64,000 nt of DNA from Ryuthela nishihirai (GCA_038380435.1 JAWZYU010000120.1:372001-436000), one strand, 5' to 3'. Counted from the first letter of the stretch, positions 26,255 to 38,869 are shown. Notes: a model not told the origin generated them from the sequence alone. Program-made: numbers and translations.

Positions 26255-27145
26255 ATCTGTTTTCGGGGAGGAAAGACAATAAACATCACCAAGGCGTGGG
26301 TCTGCTTCTCAGCAGACACGCTAGTGATGCTCTTCTAGGATAAGAGTGCATTAATGAAAGGTTGTTTACAGCAAAATTACAGACAAGCGTTAAGGACTTC
26401 AATCTTATCTATTGTTATGCCTCCAATGATAATACCGATGAGGATGAGAAAAAATATTTTACTGACTTTTGAAGAAATGAGATATTACCCTTGTTCTAGG
26501 TGACATCAATGCCAATGTTAAACTCGATGGCTTCAGAATAACTAACACTTATTACAAACACCGCGACCTACACAAGTACACGTGGGTTTCACCTCATGGG
26601 CTGCACAAGAACGTTATAGATTATATATTAGTTAACAGCAAATGGACTACTTCTGTTAGAAAGACCAGGTCATATTGGGAAGCTGAAATTGGATCTGACC
26701 ATTATCTTGTTAAAAGTGTTTTGCGATTTAAACTTAAGAAGTGTTATGCTAAGGTTCAAAAATTTTCCTTTGATTATGAAGCTCTGAAAAACCTAATTAT
26801 ATCATGATAGGTTACTTACTCATCATGACAGTCGTGGTTTGCTTGCTACTCAAGTTCAGGAAAAATGCAACCACTTAAAATAGACTTTTTTGGAAACTAA
26901 CTGTACTCTTTTACAAAACATGAAACAGAGGACACATAATTATCTGAGTGACAAGGCACTAGAGTTTATTTTAGAAAGAAAGACCTACAGGAATGTCCTG
27001 AATCAATACTAATCCTAATAGAAAACATTATAGAGAGCTTAATAATCATGTAAAGAATCAGTTAGCTGCTGATAATAATCTTTGGCTGAAAAAGCCGAAG
27101 AAGCAGTTGGGCAGCACAACAGCACAGAGCTGTACCAGGCAATTC
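26255..27145 (+). mobile_element. LINE-1X copy G, internal endonuclease fragment
   Basis: Matches the region from the NLKFLFSGRDDNNHH segment of the endonuclease to the linker before the reverse transcriptase (AACAGCACAGAGCTGTACCA near 27118-27137). Frameshifts and stops occur throughout. Both the true 5' end and the entire reverse transcriptase are missing. Confidence 0.8.
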
Positions 27146-27189
27146 TGCGACACAAATAACTTGTAAAGTAATTACAAAGGCCTAAAGGT

Positions 27190-27550
27190 AAAATTTTACG
27201 CTCCACCGACGAAACTATCTATTCTCCTACCGAAATTTCAAATGTGTCATCAATAATTATTATTTACCACAGTGATAAGAAATTCAGCTACAGATTGTAT
27301 GACTTCCTCAGAATAAAAACTATAACGTGTGAATATAAATTAAAAGGTAAATTTCTAGAAGAATACAGCGGTTATATAAGGGTTACAAATGATATCGCGA
27401 AAACACGCACGTGACGTCAGCAGTGATCTTTCCGGGTGTTGCCACCCTAATTTCTATAATACACAATCTTTGAAATCCAAAGTGTAGAAATCAAAACACT
27501 TGTAATCCAAAGAGTGAAAAATCAAAAATAGATAGTTATCCTTATTCCAA
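27190..27550 (-). repeat. R4 tandem-unit end fragment
   Basis: Carries TATCGCGAAAACACGCACG, the palindrome TGACGTCA (27412-27419), GTGTTGCCACC and CAAAACACTTGTAATCC, as at 41440-41570. The part at 27230-27300 matches 40980-41050. Confidence 0.65.
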
Positions 27551-28539
27551 ATTGAACTAATTTATAAAATATATTATTAAAGTTTCCTAAAAGGACATAT
27601 TCTGCCTGTATTAAAAAATTCTATGTGATGTCCACGGCGCAATAGCTATCTGTGCTTTTCACTGTGCTGGTCAAGACAGCGGTTTCTTTCTTTAGGCGTG
27701 TAATACGCATTTGCATGCTCTATCCATTGGCGTAGGAAGACGGTATGGCGCCCTTACCATCTCTTAGCATAGGTCCCTAGAGTAACTGCGGAGAACGGCG
27801 GTAGCCATGCTCCTACTCAGAAAGCTGCGTCAGTTGCAATATATCCGAAAATTTACTGTTAATACTGCTCAATAAAAGCGCAATTCTTTCGTGTACCAAA
27901 AGATTCTTATTCACGACGTAAAAGTGAATGAACTCGTTTCATTTAATTAGCATACGTACTATTTCTACAATTATTGCGAAATACAATCTGTTTTTCTATG
28001 GAAGACCAATAATTTTTTTGTAGTTATCAAAAACATTTTTTTAGGTTTTGCGTTCACTTTTCTTTTTAAACACAGTTATTTAACCCAACTTAAGATTAGT
28101 GAACTAATTACATATGGAATAAGCTACGCAGCATCTTTTTCATAAAATAGAAATTTATTGTAGAATTATATCCAATGCACTAAAAGTAACAAGGACAAAA
28201 ATAACTTATAAACTTATTTATATGTTGTGCTACTGAAGAAAAATCTAAGGTTTCATTTTTGTAAGTACCTCTGAAACGAAGGGGAAAATGTTAAACCCGC
28301 CTACATTTTTCGGATCGATTTAGCTTTCAGGTACTGATTCAGCGCAACTTTCAAAGAGAATTTCCACAGGAGAAAGTTCAAAATACTCTTTCTTGCAATA
28401 TATATGAAATAACATGATTTATATAAACTTAATTATGTGACTAAAAATTTAATTTTCTAACATATCAAGGAAAAAACTTCGTACATCAAATAGAATGTTA
28501 AATCACCCCCAAACGCATAATATTTCAAAGTTGTATCAT
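27551..28539. other. No recognised feature
   Basis: AT-rich sequence with no gene or element I can support. Confidence 0.5.
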
Positions 28540-28865
28540 TGTTTAAACAAAATTTTCTAATGTTGAAAGTGGATATTTAAATAGTTTTCATTATGATCTT
28601 TAATTTATCATCACGTGTGTACATTAAATGCATATTTTTGGGAAGTTACAGAACTTCCAACTTACGTTACAGCTTACAACTGGCATAACCTGGAAGTTTA
28701 TTGTTATATATTTCAGCTTCCTCAACTATTTAATTAGTAAACCAATATTTTGAGAAAACAATTTTTAAATAGTTTTTATTACGATCTTTAATTTACCTTC
28801 AGTCAGATTTCCCATTAAATACATGTACAAATTATAGCTTCCAACTTTTGTTCTAACTGGCATAA
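28540..28865. repeat. Repeat R5, two degenerate units
   Basis: Two successive units with ATGATCTTTAATTTATCATC / ACGATCTTTAATTTACCTTC and TTCAGCTTCCTCAACTATTT. A further unit resumes at 29230-29390 after a SINE-G insertion. Confidence 0.55.
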
Positions 28866-29222
28866 TGGGGCGGGGGTGGCTCAGTCGGTATAGCGCGCCA
28901 GGCTCGAGTTCCAGCTGGGTCAGCGTTGAGATTTATCTCCGCAAAATTCCCCGCTCTGCCCACGGTCAGTAGGGGACACCGATGTGCTTGGAAAGGCCAC
29001 CGTCCGTCGGATGGAACGTTAAACCGTGGCCCCGTGTGTGGGAGAGTCATACCCTGTGCACGTTAAACAAACGCTGGATGGCCTTGACGGGAGGCTACCA
29101 TCTGTCTCCCAACAGCTGTTCCAGTGGGACCTCTCCCCCAACCTTCTCTGAGCCTTCGGGTTCATGTGACCTGGCCATTTAGCCCATGGTGTGCACAAAA
29201 GTGCCGCTCAGAGGTAAAACAA
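28866..29222 (+). mobile_element. SINE-G near-full-length copy
   Basis: Head GGCGGGGGTGGCTCAGTCGG with tRNA-like A box. The B-box area is shortened (CTCGAGTTCCAGCTGGGTCA, the usual GTAATCTGCAGTTCCC part lost). Then GAGATTTATCTCCGCAAAAT, CCGTCCGTCGGATGG, CCCTGTGCACGTTAAA, GGGAGGCTACCATCTGTCTC, CCTTCTCTGAGCCTTCGG and the 3' end GTGCCGCTCAGAGGTAAAAC. Inserted into repeat R5. Confidence 0.92.
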
Positions 29223-29400
29223 ACCAAAACAAACCAAATCACTTGCAAAACATGGAAGATTTTTAAATATTCCAGCTTTCGCATCTATTTCAATACTAAC
29301 ATGATTTCTAAATACATTTCATTAGGATCCTTAAGTTACCTTCAGTCAGATTTTAACATTTTAAAATCAATCACAAAGCATTAAAAAAAATTTAAAAATA

Positions 29401-29600
29401 TACCGAGTGCGTAGCGCGCTTCGCTAGTGATCCAATGGAACTGGGTTCCAGCCCCTGGTAAGGCATGGATGTGCATGTTGTTTTTCTGCTGAGGTCCTGC
29501 CATCCTCTCAGATCTTCTACTATGACATATAAACTGACAGGCTCCTGTCAGACCTCTGTGGCTAGCAGCTGCTTGAGGGGGTATATATATTTTATTATTT
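29401..29600 (+). mobile_element. SINE-S copy
   Basis: The head is eroded (ACCGAGTGCGTAGCGCGC; B box GGGTTCCAGCCCC). The body and 3' end (GCAGCTGCTTGAGGGGGTAT) are well preserved. Confidence 0.88.
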
Positions 29601-29747
29601 ATTTATATAAATCTATGAAATACTATCATGAAGGTAATCCTTTAGCACTATTCCACGCCATATTAATAACTGATTCCGTGCTTTAAGAATTATTCCGTTG
29701 TTGATAATGCGAGTAACTTAATAAGGCAGGTAAGAAAGAATTGGTAT

Positions 29748-29866
29748 GTCAACGGCCATACCAAGCTGAAAACACCGGTACTCGTCTGATCCCCGAAATT
29801 AAGCACCTTTGCGCGCGGTCAGTACTTGGGAGGGTGAACACCGCGTGCAGTTGACAATTTTTTTTT
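29748..29866 (+). pseudogene. 5S rRNA pseudogene
   Basis: GTCAACGGCCATACCA at the start, CACCGGTACTCGTCTGATC, AAATTAAGCACC, GGTCAGTACTTGGGAGGGTG and the 3' strand CACCGCGTGCAGTTGAC follow animal 5S rRNA order. The two ends (GTCAACGGC and CAGTTGAC) can still pair as helix I. About 10 nt are missing between GGGTGA and ACACCGC, in the region that normally forms the TFIIIA C box, and several substitutions are present, so transcription as a normal 5S gene is unlikely. A run of nine T (29858-29866) follows, as in a polymerase III terminator. It could be a relic gene or a 5S-headed retroposon; no SINE body follows. Confidence 0.85.
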
Positions 29867-30109
29867 CCCAAGCGCTGTACTCCTAGAATATTAGCCAAAG
29901 TCATTCTACGTCGGTCTACGGGTTCCATTCCATTTTTAGTAAATAAATAAAGGAGATTTTGCCTTGCTTACAAAACCTGCAACGGTTCTACGTATCTGGA
30001 ACAAAGATTATATATGTAAGGTACGAATTTTAGACCATCGTCAGAGTATACTGGTAACACTCGACACGTTCGAAATACCAATTTCAGCTTCTCCGCCTCT
30101 CAAGAGTTC

Positions 30110-30465
30110 GGTTGTTTTACCTGGGAGCGGCACTATTTTTCACACCAGGGGCTAATTGACCAGGTCTCAAGGACCCCGAAGGTTAGGGAGAGGGACCCAC
30201 TGAAACAGTTGTTCAGTAGACAGATGGTAGCCTCCCGTCAAGACCATCCAGTGTCTTTAACGTGCACAGAGTATGGCTCTTCCCACACACGGAGCCACGG
30301 CTTAACGTCCCATCTGACGGACGGCGGCCTTTCCAAGCCTATCGGTCTCCCCTTCTGCCCATGATCAGGGCTGACAGTTTTTCGCAGATAGGTGTCAACG
30401 CTGACCCAGCTGGGACTCGAACCTCGGAACTGCAGATTACGAGCCTGGTGCGCTACGTACTGAGC
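30110..30465 (-). mobile_element. SINE-G copy
   Basis: The minus strand keeps the head (GGCTCGTAATCTGCAGTTCC, GGTTCGAGTCCC B box), body and 3' end (AGTGCCGCTCCCAGGTAAAA). An additional SINE-G scrap (TGTACAGGGTATGGATGTCT) lies at about 30476-30535, same orientation. Confidence 0.9.
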
Positions 30466-30535
30466 GCAATCAACGGCATACAGCGTGTTTAACATGTACA
30501 GGGTATGGATGTCTCCCACACACGGATCCTCATAC

Positions 30536-31605
30536 GAGCTTCCATTTCAAAGGAAATTCGTAATTCTTTGCTGTCCGAACATGTAGTAACTAGTAAATTT
30601 CTTCTATTTTGAGGGGAAAGCAAACGAAGGTTATTAGTTTTATGGACAGCGGCATTACCTACTTAACGAGTTTTCATGTGACATGGAACTTGTTGCTTTC
30701 GGGCCTCACGTTTCTAAGATTTAACATAAGCTGGGCCGTATGTAGAAGAAGAAATAAACTTTTTTTTTGGGGGGGGGGAGCATTTATTTCCTGCATAGGT
30801 CAACCATGAGTTAACTTCACAGCGACTTTGCAAACCTGTTGGTGTTCCTTTTTTCATTCGCAGAACAATGGGATTAAATCTTAACTTTCCCCGAACTGTG
30901 ACTCGATCCTCAAAATTTCAGATTCGCAGCGTGGACGCCTGACGACTTGACCATTGCTTCTTCCATCTGTACTCCTTCTGACCGCATATGTTTCCAGATT
31001 GTATTTAGAAATGCGGCAGACCTTATCCTATAAAACATGATATCATGTCCGTGATGATTAAATTTCCATAAATTGGGTGTCTCCACGGTGTCACAATTGT
31101 TAGTAAAACCTGTAAAGTTTTATAATTAAATTACTAAATCGTAGTTATTTGAGCTCAAACGAAACAGTGCAATGGTATGTAATTTCCAGCTTTAATAATA
31201 CATTGCAATCGCATTTTATAAATATTAATATTATTGGAATTTTACATTATTACTATTGATCATTACTCAATAGGTCGATTCCTGTGTACGTTAAAATTAC
31301 TTAACGTGGTCTAATAAACTATAATACGGAAAAGAAGAAATCCATTGAGACTAAAGTTAAAGCGAACACGTTGTTGCTATCGTTACTAAGGGCTCTCGCG
31401 TTATGTTCTAAACACGCACCTGCCACTGCAAAATATTTGACCAATCGTAGAAAAGATAGAGCAAAAACCGTTGCGAACGCGGTAACAAGGAAATATTTCA
31501 TTAGAAGTACATTAACACCACTTCCAGGAATTTCGTTCGTTTGGCACTGAACGTGGTACGTATGAGAAAGTACATAACTTGAGACACGCTTTTCAAACCT
31601 ATATT
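30536..31605. other. No recognised feature
   Basis: No repeat match inside the window and no credible ORF. A G-rich homopolymer lies near 30769-30778. Confidence 0.5.
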
Positions 31606-31609
31606 ACTA

Positions 31610-32340
31610 TGAGGTGTTTAACGTAAATTAATCAAAACTTTGAGTCTAGTGGGAATCGACCCTGGGAATTGCATATTTCTTTCCTGTAGCAATACCTAAC
31701 GTTCCACCCCCTTCACTTTAATGACTGACACTATGTCTTTTGGTGGTATTCGTAATAGCAAGACGGAAGACCGCTTAATATACGAAAGCAAATATCGTTA
31801 TGTCACGATGACGTATAATATATACGTAACTGCGGATCTCAACGCTGTCACAGGTGCTAATCTAACCAGAAAAAAACTGCACACGAAGAGAAACCAATAT
31901 TAGTTATTCATTCCTTATCGCAAAGAAACTGCGAGCGCTGGGGTAGGGATGGGTAAGTTAGTAGCGCTCCCGGCTCGTAATCTGCAGTTCCCAGGTTAGA
32001 GTCCCCGCTGGGTCAGCGTTGAGATTTATCTCCGCGAAACTGCTCGCCCTGCTAACGGTCAGCAGCGGACACCGATAAGCTTGGAAAGGCCGCCGTCCGT
32101 CGGATGGGACCTTAAGCCGTGTCCCCGTGTGCGGGAAAGCCATACCCTGTGCACGTTAAAGAACTCGTTGCATGGCTTTGACGCGAAACTACCAGCTGTG
32201 TCCCGACAGCTGTTCCAGTGAGGCTCCTATCCCAACCTTCTCTTAGCCTTCGGGGTCCTCGTGACCTGACCGTTTAGTCCATTGTCTACAAATAAAATGC
32301 CGATCACAGGTAAAACAATCAATTCTGAGCTCTATATGAT
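31610..32340 (+). repeat. Direct duplication D1, left copy (first part)
   Basis: Matches 43703-44425: blocks AATCAAAACTTTGAGTCTAG, CCCCTTCACTTTAATGA, CGCTGTCACAGGTGCTA, then a SINE-G copy in the same place. It continues after LINE D at 35969. The duplicate lacks the LINE. Confidence 0.85.
31930..32320 (+). mobile_element. SINE-G copy within duplication D1
   Basis: Head with GGCTCGTAATCTGCAGTTCC and a GGTTAGAGTCCC B box (one base off consensus), the full body, and GATCACAGGTAAAACAA at the 3' side. The paralogous copy is at 44026-44410, so this insertion predates the duplication. Confidence 0.9.
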
Positions 32341-35300
32341 CATCATCATCATCCTCAAGCAGCCATGGGCTACGGAGGTCCAACCAGACCATGCAGTTTA
32401 ATTCTCCAAGCATATCTGTCCTGAGCTACATCTGCTGCATCCGGCCACTGTACACCAATTCTAACAAGGTCCTGTTTGACATTGTCTGCCCACCGCATCC
32501 TAGGTCTTCTCCTCCTTCTGAGGCCTCCAGGCACACTGTTCATAACCCTATTCGCCAATCTATAATCATCCATACGGGCAACATGGCGAAACCAGCGGAG
32601 TCTCTCTCTGCACAATATGCTGCTTAAAGGAGGTTGCAGACTCCTTTGCCTAACCTCATCATTAGTTACAATGTTAAACCACCTAATACCTAAGATACTG
32701 CGTAAGCATCTAGAATCAAAAGCATCTAGTTTCCTGTTATCTTGCTTACACAGCGTCCAAGTTTCACTACCATAACTAATCCTAGAATGAACCAAACTAT
32801 TATACAGTCTAATTTTAGTCTTTAGGTGTATACGCCTATTTCTCCACAATCTCCATAGATTCTTAAAAGTCCCGGCAGCAATACCTATTCGTCTGTTAAT
32901 CTCATGCCGCACATCACCAGTATCAGTTACGCAGCTCCCAAGGTAATTAAACTGTGACACCTGCTCAAGACTGCAACCATTCAGATTAACTGAATCACAA
33001 CCTGCCTGACAAATTTTCATCACTTTAGTTTTCTCTCTGTTTATAACCAAACCTCATCAACCTGCTGCAAAGTCTCATCAACAGCTCGAATGAAAGAGTT
33101 CATCTCATCAACATCATTTACCAAAAGGGCTAAATCATCAGCATAATCTAAATAAGAAATTTTCGTATCTCCAGCCCATTTAAGGCCAAAATCTTTCCCT
33201 TGAAGTGAATTTCGCATAACATAATGAACAACCAAACTAAAGAGAAAAGGAGACAAAATGCACCCTTGTCGAACACCAGAAGTAATGCTAAACCAATTGC
33301 TACAAGCCTTACCAACTCTCACACATGACTCAGTGTTATTATAGAGAGCTTTCATTATGTTAACTAACTTGTCTGGTATACCATATGATCTCACAATCAA
33401 CCACAAATTATGACGATCAACAGAGTCGAAAGCCTTTTTGAAATCAACTAAACTAGCAACCAAAGGTTTCTGAAACTCTAAACATTTCTCCAGAATCTGC
33501 CTCAGTGAAAATATCTGATCTACACATCCCCTACCAGTTCTAAATCCACATTGCTCATCACGCAATTGCCTGTCAACCAGATTCTTAATTCTATTAAGCA
33601 CAATCATGGAAAGAACTTTACCTGGAACAGAGAGTAGGCTGATACCCCTATAGTTATCACAAGAACTGCGATCACCTTTTTTGAAAATAGGGATAATAAT
33701 AGCTCTGGTAAAATCTTTAGGAACCATGCCTTTATCATAAAAGTTATTCAAAATTTCAGTCATCCAAATGGTAACAGAAACATTCCCAGCTCTAAGCATT
33801 TCCGTAGTAGTTTCATCCACCCCTGGGGATTTATGAAGTTTAAGTTTAGAAATAGCCAAACTAACTTCAGATTGTGTTATAGGGCCAACATTAAAGCCAA
33901 CAATGCATCTATCATCATTGCAAACAATGGGAGTAGAACCAACCACATTGTTTAGAACATCACTGAAATGCTCAGCCCAGCTCCCATGACAGAATCCCCT
34001 TCTATAACCTTGCCTTGTTTATCCTTCAATCCCTGTATACCTGTTCGTTTTCTACCACAGAAAACATTAACTATCTGGTACAGCTCTCTGCTGTTGTGCT
34101 GTCTAACTGCTTCCTCAGCTTTGTCAGCAAGGCCATCAAGCCAAAGATTCTTATCAGTAGCAAACTGATCCTTTACACGTTTATTAAGTTCTTTGTAATG
34201 CTTTCTATTAGGACTAGTAGGGTACTGATTAAGGACATTCCTGCAGTTCCTTCTTTCTGAAATAAGCTCAAGTGCCTTATAACTTCAATAATTCTGCCTC
34301 CTCTGCTCCTTTTTCCCTAAAAGAGTACTGTTAGTTTCCAAAAAAGCCTGTTTAAAATGGCCCCATTCTTCCTCAACTTCAGTATTAGGCAAACCATGAC
34401 TGTCATAATGACTAAGTAACCGATCATGGTAAGCATTAGCTATAACTGGGTCTTTCAGAGCTTCAGTATTAAAGGTAAATTTTTTAACCCTAGCACAACA
34501 CTTTTTAACTTTAAGTTGCAAGACACTTTTAACAAGGTAATGGACAGATCCAATTTCAGCTCCCGTATATGCCCTGGTATTTCTAACAGAACTAGCCCAT
34601 TTGCTGTTAATTAATATATAATAAATCATATTCTTATGCAGCCCATCAGGTGAAACCCATGTGTATTTATGTATGTCGCGGTGTTTGTACAGTTTAGTTT
34701 ACTTACCTGTAGGAGACGTTGCCCATTGCCATTGCAGCTACTAACACCAAAAGGGCCTATTACTCCTCCCCAAAGGTCAGAGTCAGTACCAACTTTGGCA
34801 TTGAAGTCACCAAGAACAAGGGTAATATCTTCTTTCTTGACAGAATTCAAAATATCCTGAAGTTGTTCATAAAACCTATCCTTCTCATCCTCATCGGCAT
34901 CCTCAGTGGGGGCATAACAGCAGATAACATTCAAGTCTTTAACGCTTGTCTGAAATTTTGCTGTAAGAAACCTTTCATTAATGCACTCATATCCTAGAAG
35001 AGCATTGCTAGCGTGTCTGCTGAGAAGCAGACCCACGCTTTGGTGATGATTATTGTCGTCCCTCCCTGAAAAGAGAAATTTAAGATTATTTTTAAGAATC
35101 TGACCTTTATCTGTCCATCTGGTCTCTTGCAAGCCGAGAATATCTAAATTATAACTGTGGAATTCTTGTGTGAGGACATCAAGAGAAAAAGCTCTGTGCA
35201 GAGTCCTCACATTCCAACTTCCTATGGAGAGAAAATGGTTAGTGGGATGTTTAAAGAAACTATGTTTATTGAGAGAGTGAATGCCGACAATATCAAACAG

Positions 35301-35968
35301 TCCCCTAATCGCAGACATGGCGCAAAGACCTGTTCCTCCTCCGCTAAAGGCTGAAATCACCGATGCTGGTAGGAACTTCAGGCACCACCTTTTCAAGTGG
35401 ACTTTTTCAAGAACCATATGGCCTGCCTGAGACACATTACTCCAGTTTAGGCTTGACGATGCCAAACTAGCTAAGTAAGGTTCAGATACCTGCGATGGCC
35501 TCTGATTAAGATTATCCACCAGCTGATATGAGGTATCCCATGCCTCTGTTCACTTAGAGCTGGCAACCCAGAAGCAAACAGAAAACACAGCGGCAGACTC
35601 TCCCTCAACAGAGGCCCACCAGTGCAGCAAGTCCAGGATCCAAAATCAAGCTCAAATCCATAAACAAGTCCGGTCTAGTAGGTGTAAATGGTCAGCACCA
35701 GGACCCTGTGAAGTTGACCACTCCTCAGCAGGGTTGAAAAAAAAGATAAAAGTGGCCATAGATGACCAGATCAGTAGGTCATACTGAACTGGCAGCCCTC
35801 CCCTTCTTCCCTTCCAAAAGAGAATATCTCTTTTGAAAGGTACTAACGGCCTGCACCACGAGAAGGCGGGGTCGGACATTAGGTGCTAGACCTGGCCGGT
35901 TCTGTGCATCATCACTGGGGATTGGTACACAGCTCTCCTTCCAGTTTACGCCTAGCTACCATTTACAA
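32341..35968 (-). mobile_element. LINE-1X copy D, essentially full length
   Basis: This is the reference copy, 3.6 kb, bounded by ATGAT on both sides and missing from the paralogous site at 44425. Minus-strand order: about 450 nt 5' leader (35520-35968); an ORF equivalent to ~1050 codons running 35519 to 32370 but broken by frameshifts near 34627, 33950-34290 and 33045; a 3' UTR of about 25 nt; and a short (TGA)n tail. The endonuclease is in 34626-35519 (IGSWNVRTLHRA, ILGLQETRW with the catalytic Glu, LVLGDFNAKVG). The reverse transcriptase is in 33041-33946 (VDFKKAFDSVDR, LDYADDLALL) and the C-terminal domain in 32370-33050 (RWFRHVARM, PRMRWADNVKQDL). No separate ORF1 was seen. The short 3' UTR and tandem tail are RTE-like. 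Confidence 0.93.
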
Positions 35969-36640
35969 GCCAAATGATACCAAATGCGTATTACTGAATG
36001 AAATTCCAGTCAGTTATTATTCGAATTTATTCTCTTAACATTTAAAAGCATCCACCTAACAAAGATCTTTAACATTATTCATATTCATCACAACGCAGTC
36101 CTCTTATTAGATTCTCTAAAAATTGTTTCAGGATGTTTCTCAAGAATAAAATAATTCATTTATACTACAGAAAAGGAATGATCTAATTAAATACACCTAA
36201 TTCTGTTTTAAATTTTTACACGGTAAATAGGTTCCCGAAAAACCGGGTAAAAAAAATTCTAAAACAAAACACACTGTATATGAAAAAATAAAATATGAAA
36301 ATAGAATTGATTCCAGACGTGAAAAACAAACATACCCCCTCAAGCAGCTTCTTGCTACAGAGATCTGACAGGAACCTGTCGGTTTATATGCCATAGTAGA
36401 AGGTCTGTGAGGATGGCAGGACCTCAGCAGAAAAACGGCACATACATCCATGCCTTCTAAGGGACTCGAACCCAGGTCCCTTAGACGTGAAAACCGAATA
36501 CAAATGAGTTGTTTTCAAACAAGTCATATCAAAATATTTAAGTCTTTAGTTCATTTTTATTAATTTTAACACATTTTTTAATTTATAAACTTAGAAGTGT
36601 TACTTTAATTATCTTTATAACTTTAAACACGACATGAGAG
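35969..36640 (+). repeat. Direct duplication D1, left copy (second part)
   Basis: Continues the match to 44425-45010: TTAGAAGCATCC-like, TTGTTTCAGGATGTT, GGTTCCCGA, ATTAATTTTAACACATTTTT. A SINE-S inserted here at 36326-36482 and another inserted at a different place in the duplicate, so both post-date the duplication. Confidence 0.85.
36326..36482 (-). mobile_element. SINE-S copy, 5'-truncated
   Basis: Target-site duplication AGACGTGAAAA at 36315-36325 and 36483-36493. It starts within the tRNA head just upstream of the B box (GGGTTCGAGTCCC) and keeps the rest. Confidence 0.93.
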
Positions 36641-37550
36641 ACCAAGACTAACGTATATTGAAGATAAAAATGAGGGGAATTCCTGGAATTCAATGTTGCC
36701 ACTTTTTGCGAATGCTGTAGGTTTCGTACAGTTTTTCGATCAAATACAAAATAAAATGCAGAAGATTTCTCGTTTAGTAAATTGTTAGTGTATTTTTTAT
36801 TTTGGGGATTTTAGTGCACAAAATGAGTATTTATACCACTTCTTGACGTATGTCAAAATTATAACTTGAGGAATTCAAGAAATGAAGGTTATTTGTAGTT
36901 TACTGTTAGGCTGATGTAAAGAATAGTTTCGTGACTTTAAACCGTTACTTGTATTGCATATAATTTTGTATTTTAATTTTCCTCTTAGACGTGCATATGT
37001 ATTATGCTAGGCACGGACTTTACAATTTGTTTCCTTTCTCCTCAGTGTTGTTTCCATTGCTATGTGCATGTAAAGACTTTAAGGAGACTTAAAATATTCT
37101 GCTGATAATTTTTTATATTAACTATTATGAAATTACTACGGAAATTTTTCAACGTAAGTAATTTTTTTTAAAATTAAAACCCACCGGTTTGATTTTAAAG
37201 AAAATAAATATATAAAGAATACTTAAATGTTTTTGGTTTTTATCTTATTCCTGTTGCCTAAAACCATAAAACTACATCGAAAAATGTGACCATAAAAGCG
37301 GCATCTTGGTTCTTCCAGAAAATTTTTTTTAATAGAAATATTTTTTCAGAATTATATTCTAATGGGGATTTTTAAAAAGGCGCCGTGTGAACCGTGTTAC
37401 ATCAAAATATATCGTGTAAATAGGGAATTTAAATTTTTTTTTCTGATCTATGTTAAATCAAAAACGTGTAAAAAAAATTAATATACTTGATTGAGATTCA
37501 AATTTGTCACTAATTAACCTAAACTGAGTGCATTGTTGCTACCGTAAGTA
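36641..37550. other. No recognised feature
   Basis: AT-rich; no gene supported. Confidence 0.45.
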
Positions 37551-37637
37551 AGCACCTCAGTGGAAAAGCAACACACATCAATGCCTTACTCTAGGTTCGA
37601 ACCCAGTTCCCTTACATTGTTAACCACTCGGCCACCG
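37551..37637 (-). mobile_element. SINE-S head fragment
   Basis: Only the tRNA-like head survives: GGCCGAGTGGTTAACAATGT, GGGTTCGAACC B box and the start of the body near CCACTGAGGTG. Confidence 0.75.
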
Positions 37638-38194
37638 AACGCTAGTAACCGTTATGCTTGAAATACGCATTTCCGTCTGGTGGCAAAGAGTAACTTTGTT
37701 GTTTACTGTTCTGCTTGAATTACGCTTCTTCATGTAGTGTCGAAGAGCAACTTATTAGTATGTTCTTAGGGTTTAAAATCAGGACATGGCACCTGAAATT
37801 AGCACATATTAGAATGTAAATATGGAGGAAGATGTTATGCGAAAAAAAAAGACATTTTAAAAATTCTCTGAAAATACTGCTGGATGAAAGGAGGATTTAA
37901 TACGGCATGAAGACGTTGTCGATTAATTTACTTTTCCTTATCGGATTCCTTTTCATACTGTCACGATAACCATTTAATATTTATTTAGTTTGAACTTCTA
38001 GAAGAGTGAGTGGGAACTTTTTTTATGTTAACTCAGTGATGTAATGATAAAGTTTCCTAAGGTGTTGTTGTAATGCAAGTATACATTTTCGTGTGCATAT
38101 TTTTTTCAGGAAATTATCGTGCTCGACACGATTTTGTGGCCAGTCATATCTGTTTATCGTCTTAATCCAAATTCCGTCCGGCTTTGAAATCGGG

Positions 38195-38572
38195 TTGGGT
38201 TGTTTTACCTCTGAGCGGCACTTTTTTGCATACCATGGGCTAAATGACCAGATCACATGGACCCCGAAGGCTCAGAGAAGGTTGGGGGAGGGGACCCACT
38301 GGAAGAGCTGTTGGGAGACAGATGGTAGCCTCCCGTCAAGGCCATCCAGCGTGTTCTTTAACGTGCACAGGGTATGGCTCTCCCGCACACGGGGCCACCG
38401 CTTAACGTCCCATCCGACGGACGGCGGCCTTTCCAAGCCCATCGGTGTCCCCTACTGACCGTGGGCAGGGCGGGGAATTTTGCTGAGATAAATCTCAACA
38501 CTGACCCACCCGGGACTCGAACCTGGGAACTACAGATTACGAGCCTGGCGCGCTACCCACTGCCCCCGCCCT
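38195..38572 (-). mobile_element. SINE-G well-preserved copy
   Basis: The clearest full-length copy: GCGGGGGCAGTGGGTAGCGC head, GGCTCGTAATCTGTAGTTCC, CAGGTTCGAGTCCCGG B box, all body blocks, and GTGCCGCTCAGAGGTAAAAC at the 3' end. At about 375 bp it sets the length of the family here. Confidence 0.94.
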
Positions 38573-38869
38573 GCTTTGGAATCGGAAACTTGTTGGTACA
38601 CCTCGGTGTCTAAAATTTTCCGCTCACATAATTAGGAGTTAATGTAATGCTGTCGCTGGTCTAATCGAAAGATTCGTTTTGCTTTTAGGTTTTTCTTTTT
38701 CCAGGTCTGTCGATAAATGCCCTATTGCTCTCAAAACTGGAATCAGCAGCATTTCCAGAAAAGGTAAATGAAAAACTTTAAATGCTGAATACGAAATCTT
38801 TTATATAACGTTTCGAAAGGATAACAGTCACGTTTTTATCCCGCAGTATGAAACATTACGATATGTGTC

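Noticed and set aside
30238..30519. Open frames on both strands of SINE-G copies (also near 38093-38613, 44007-44410)
   Set aside because: They recur wherever SINE-G is GC-rich enough to lack stops and follow the SINE, not a gene.
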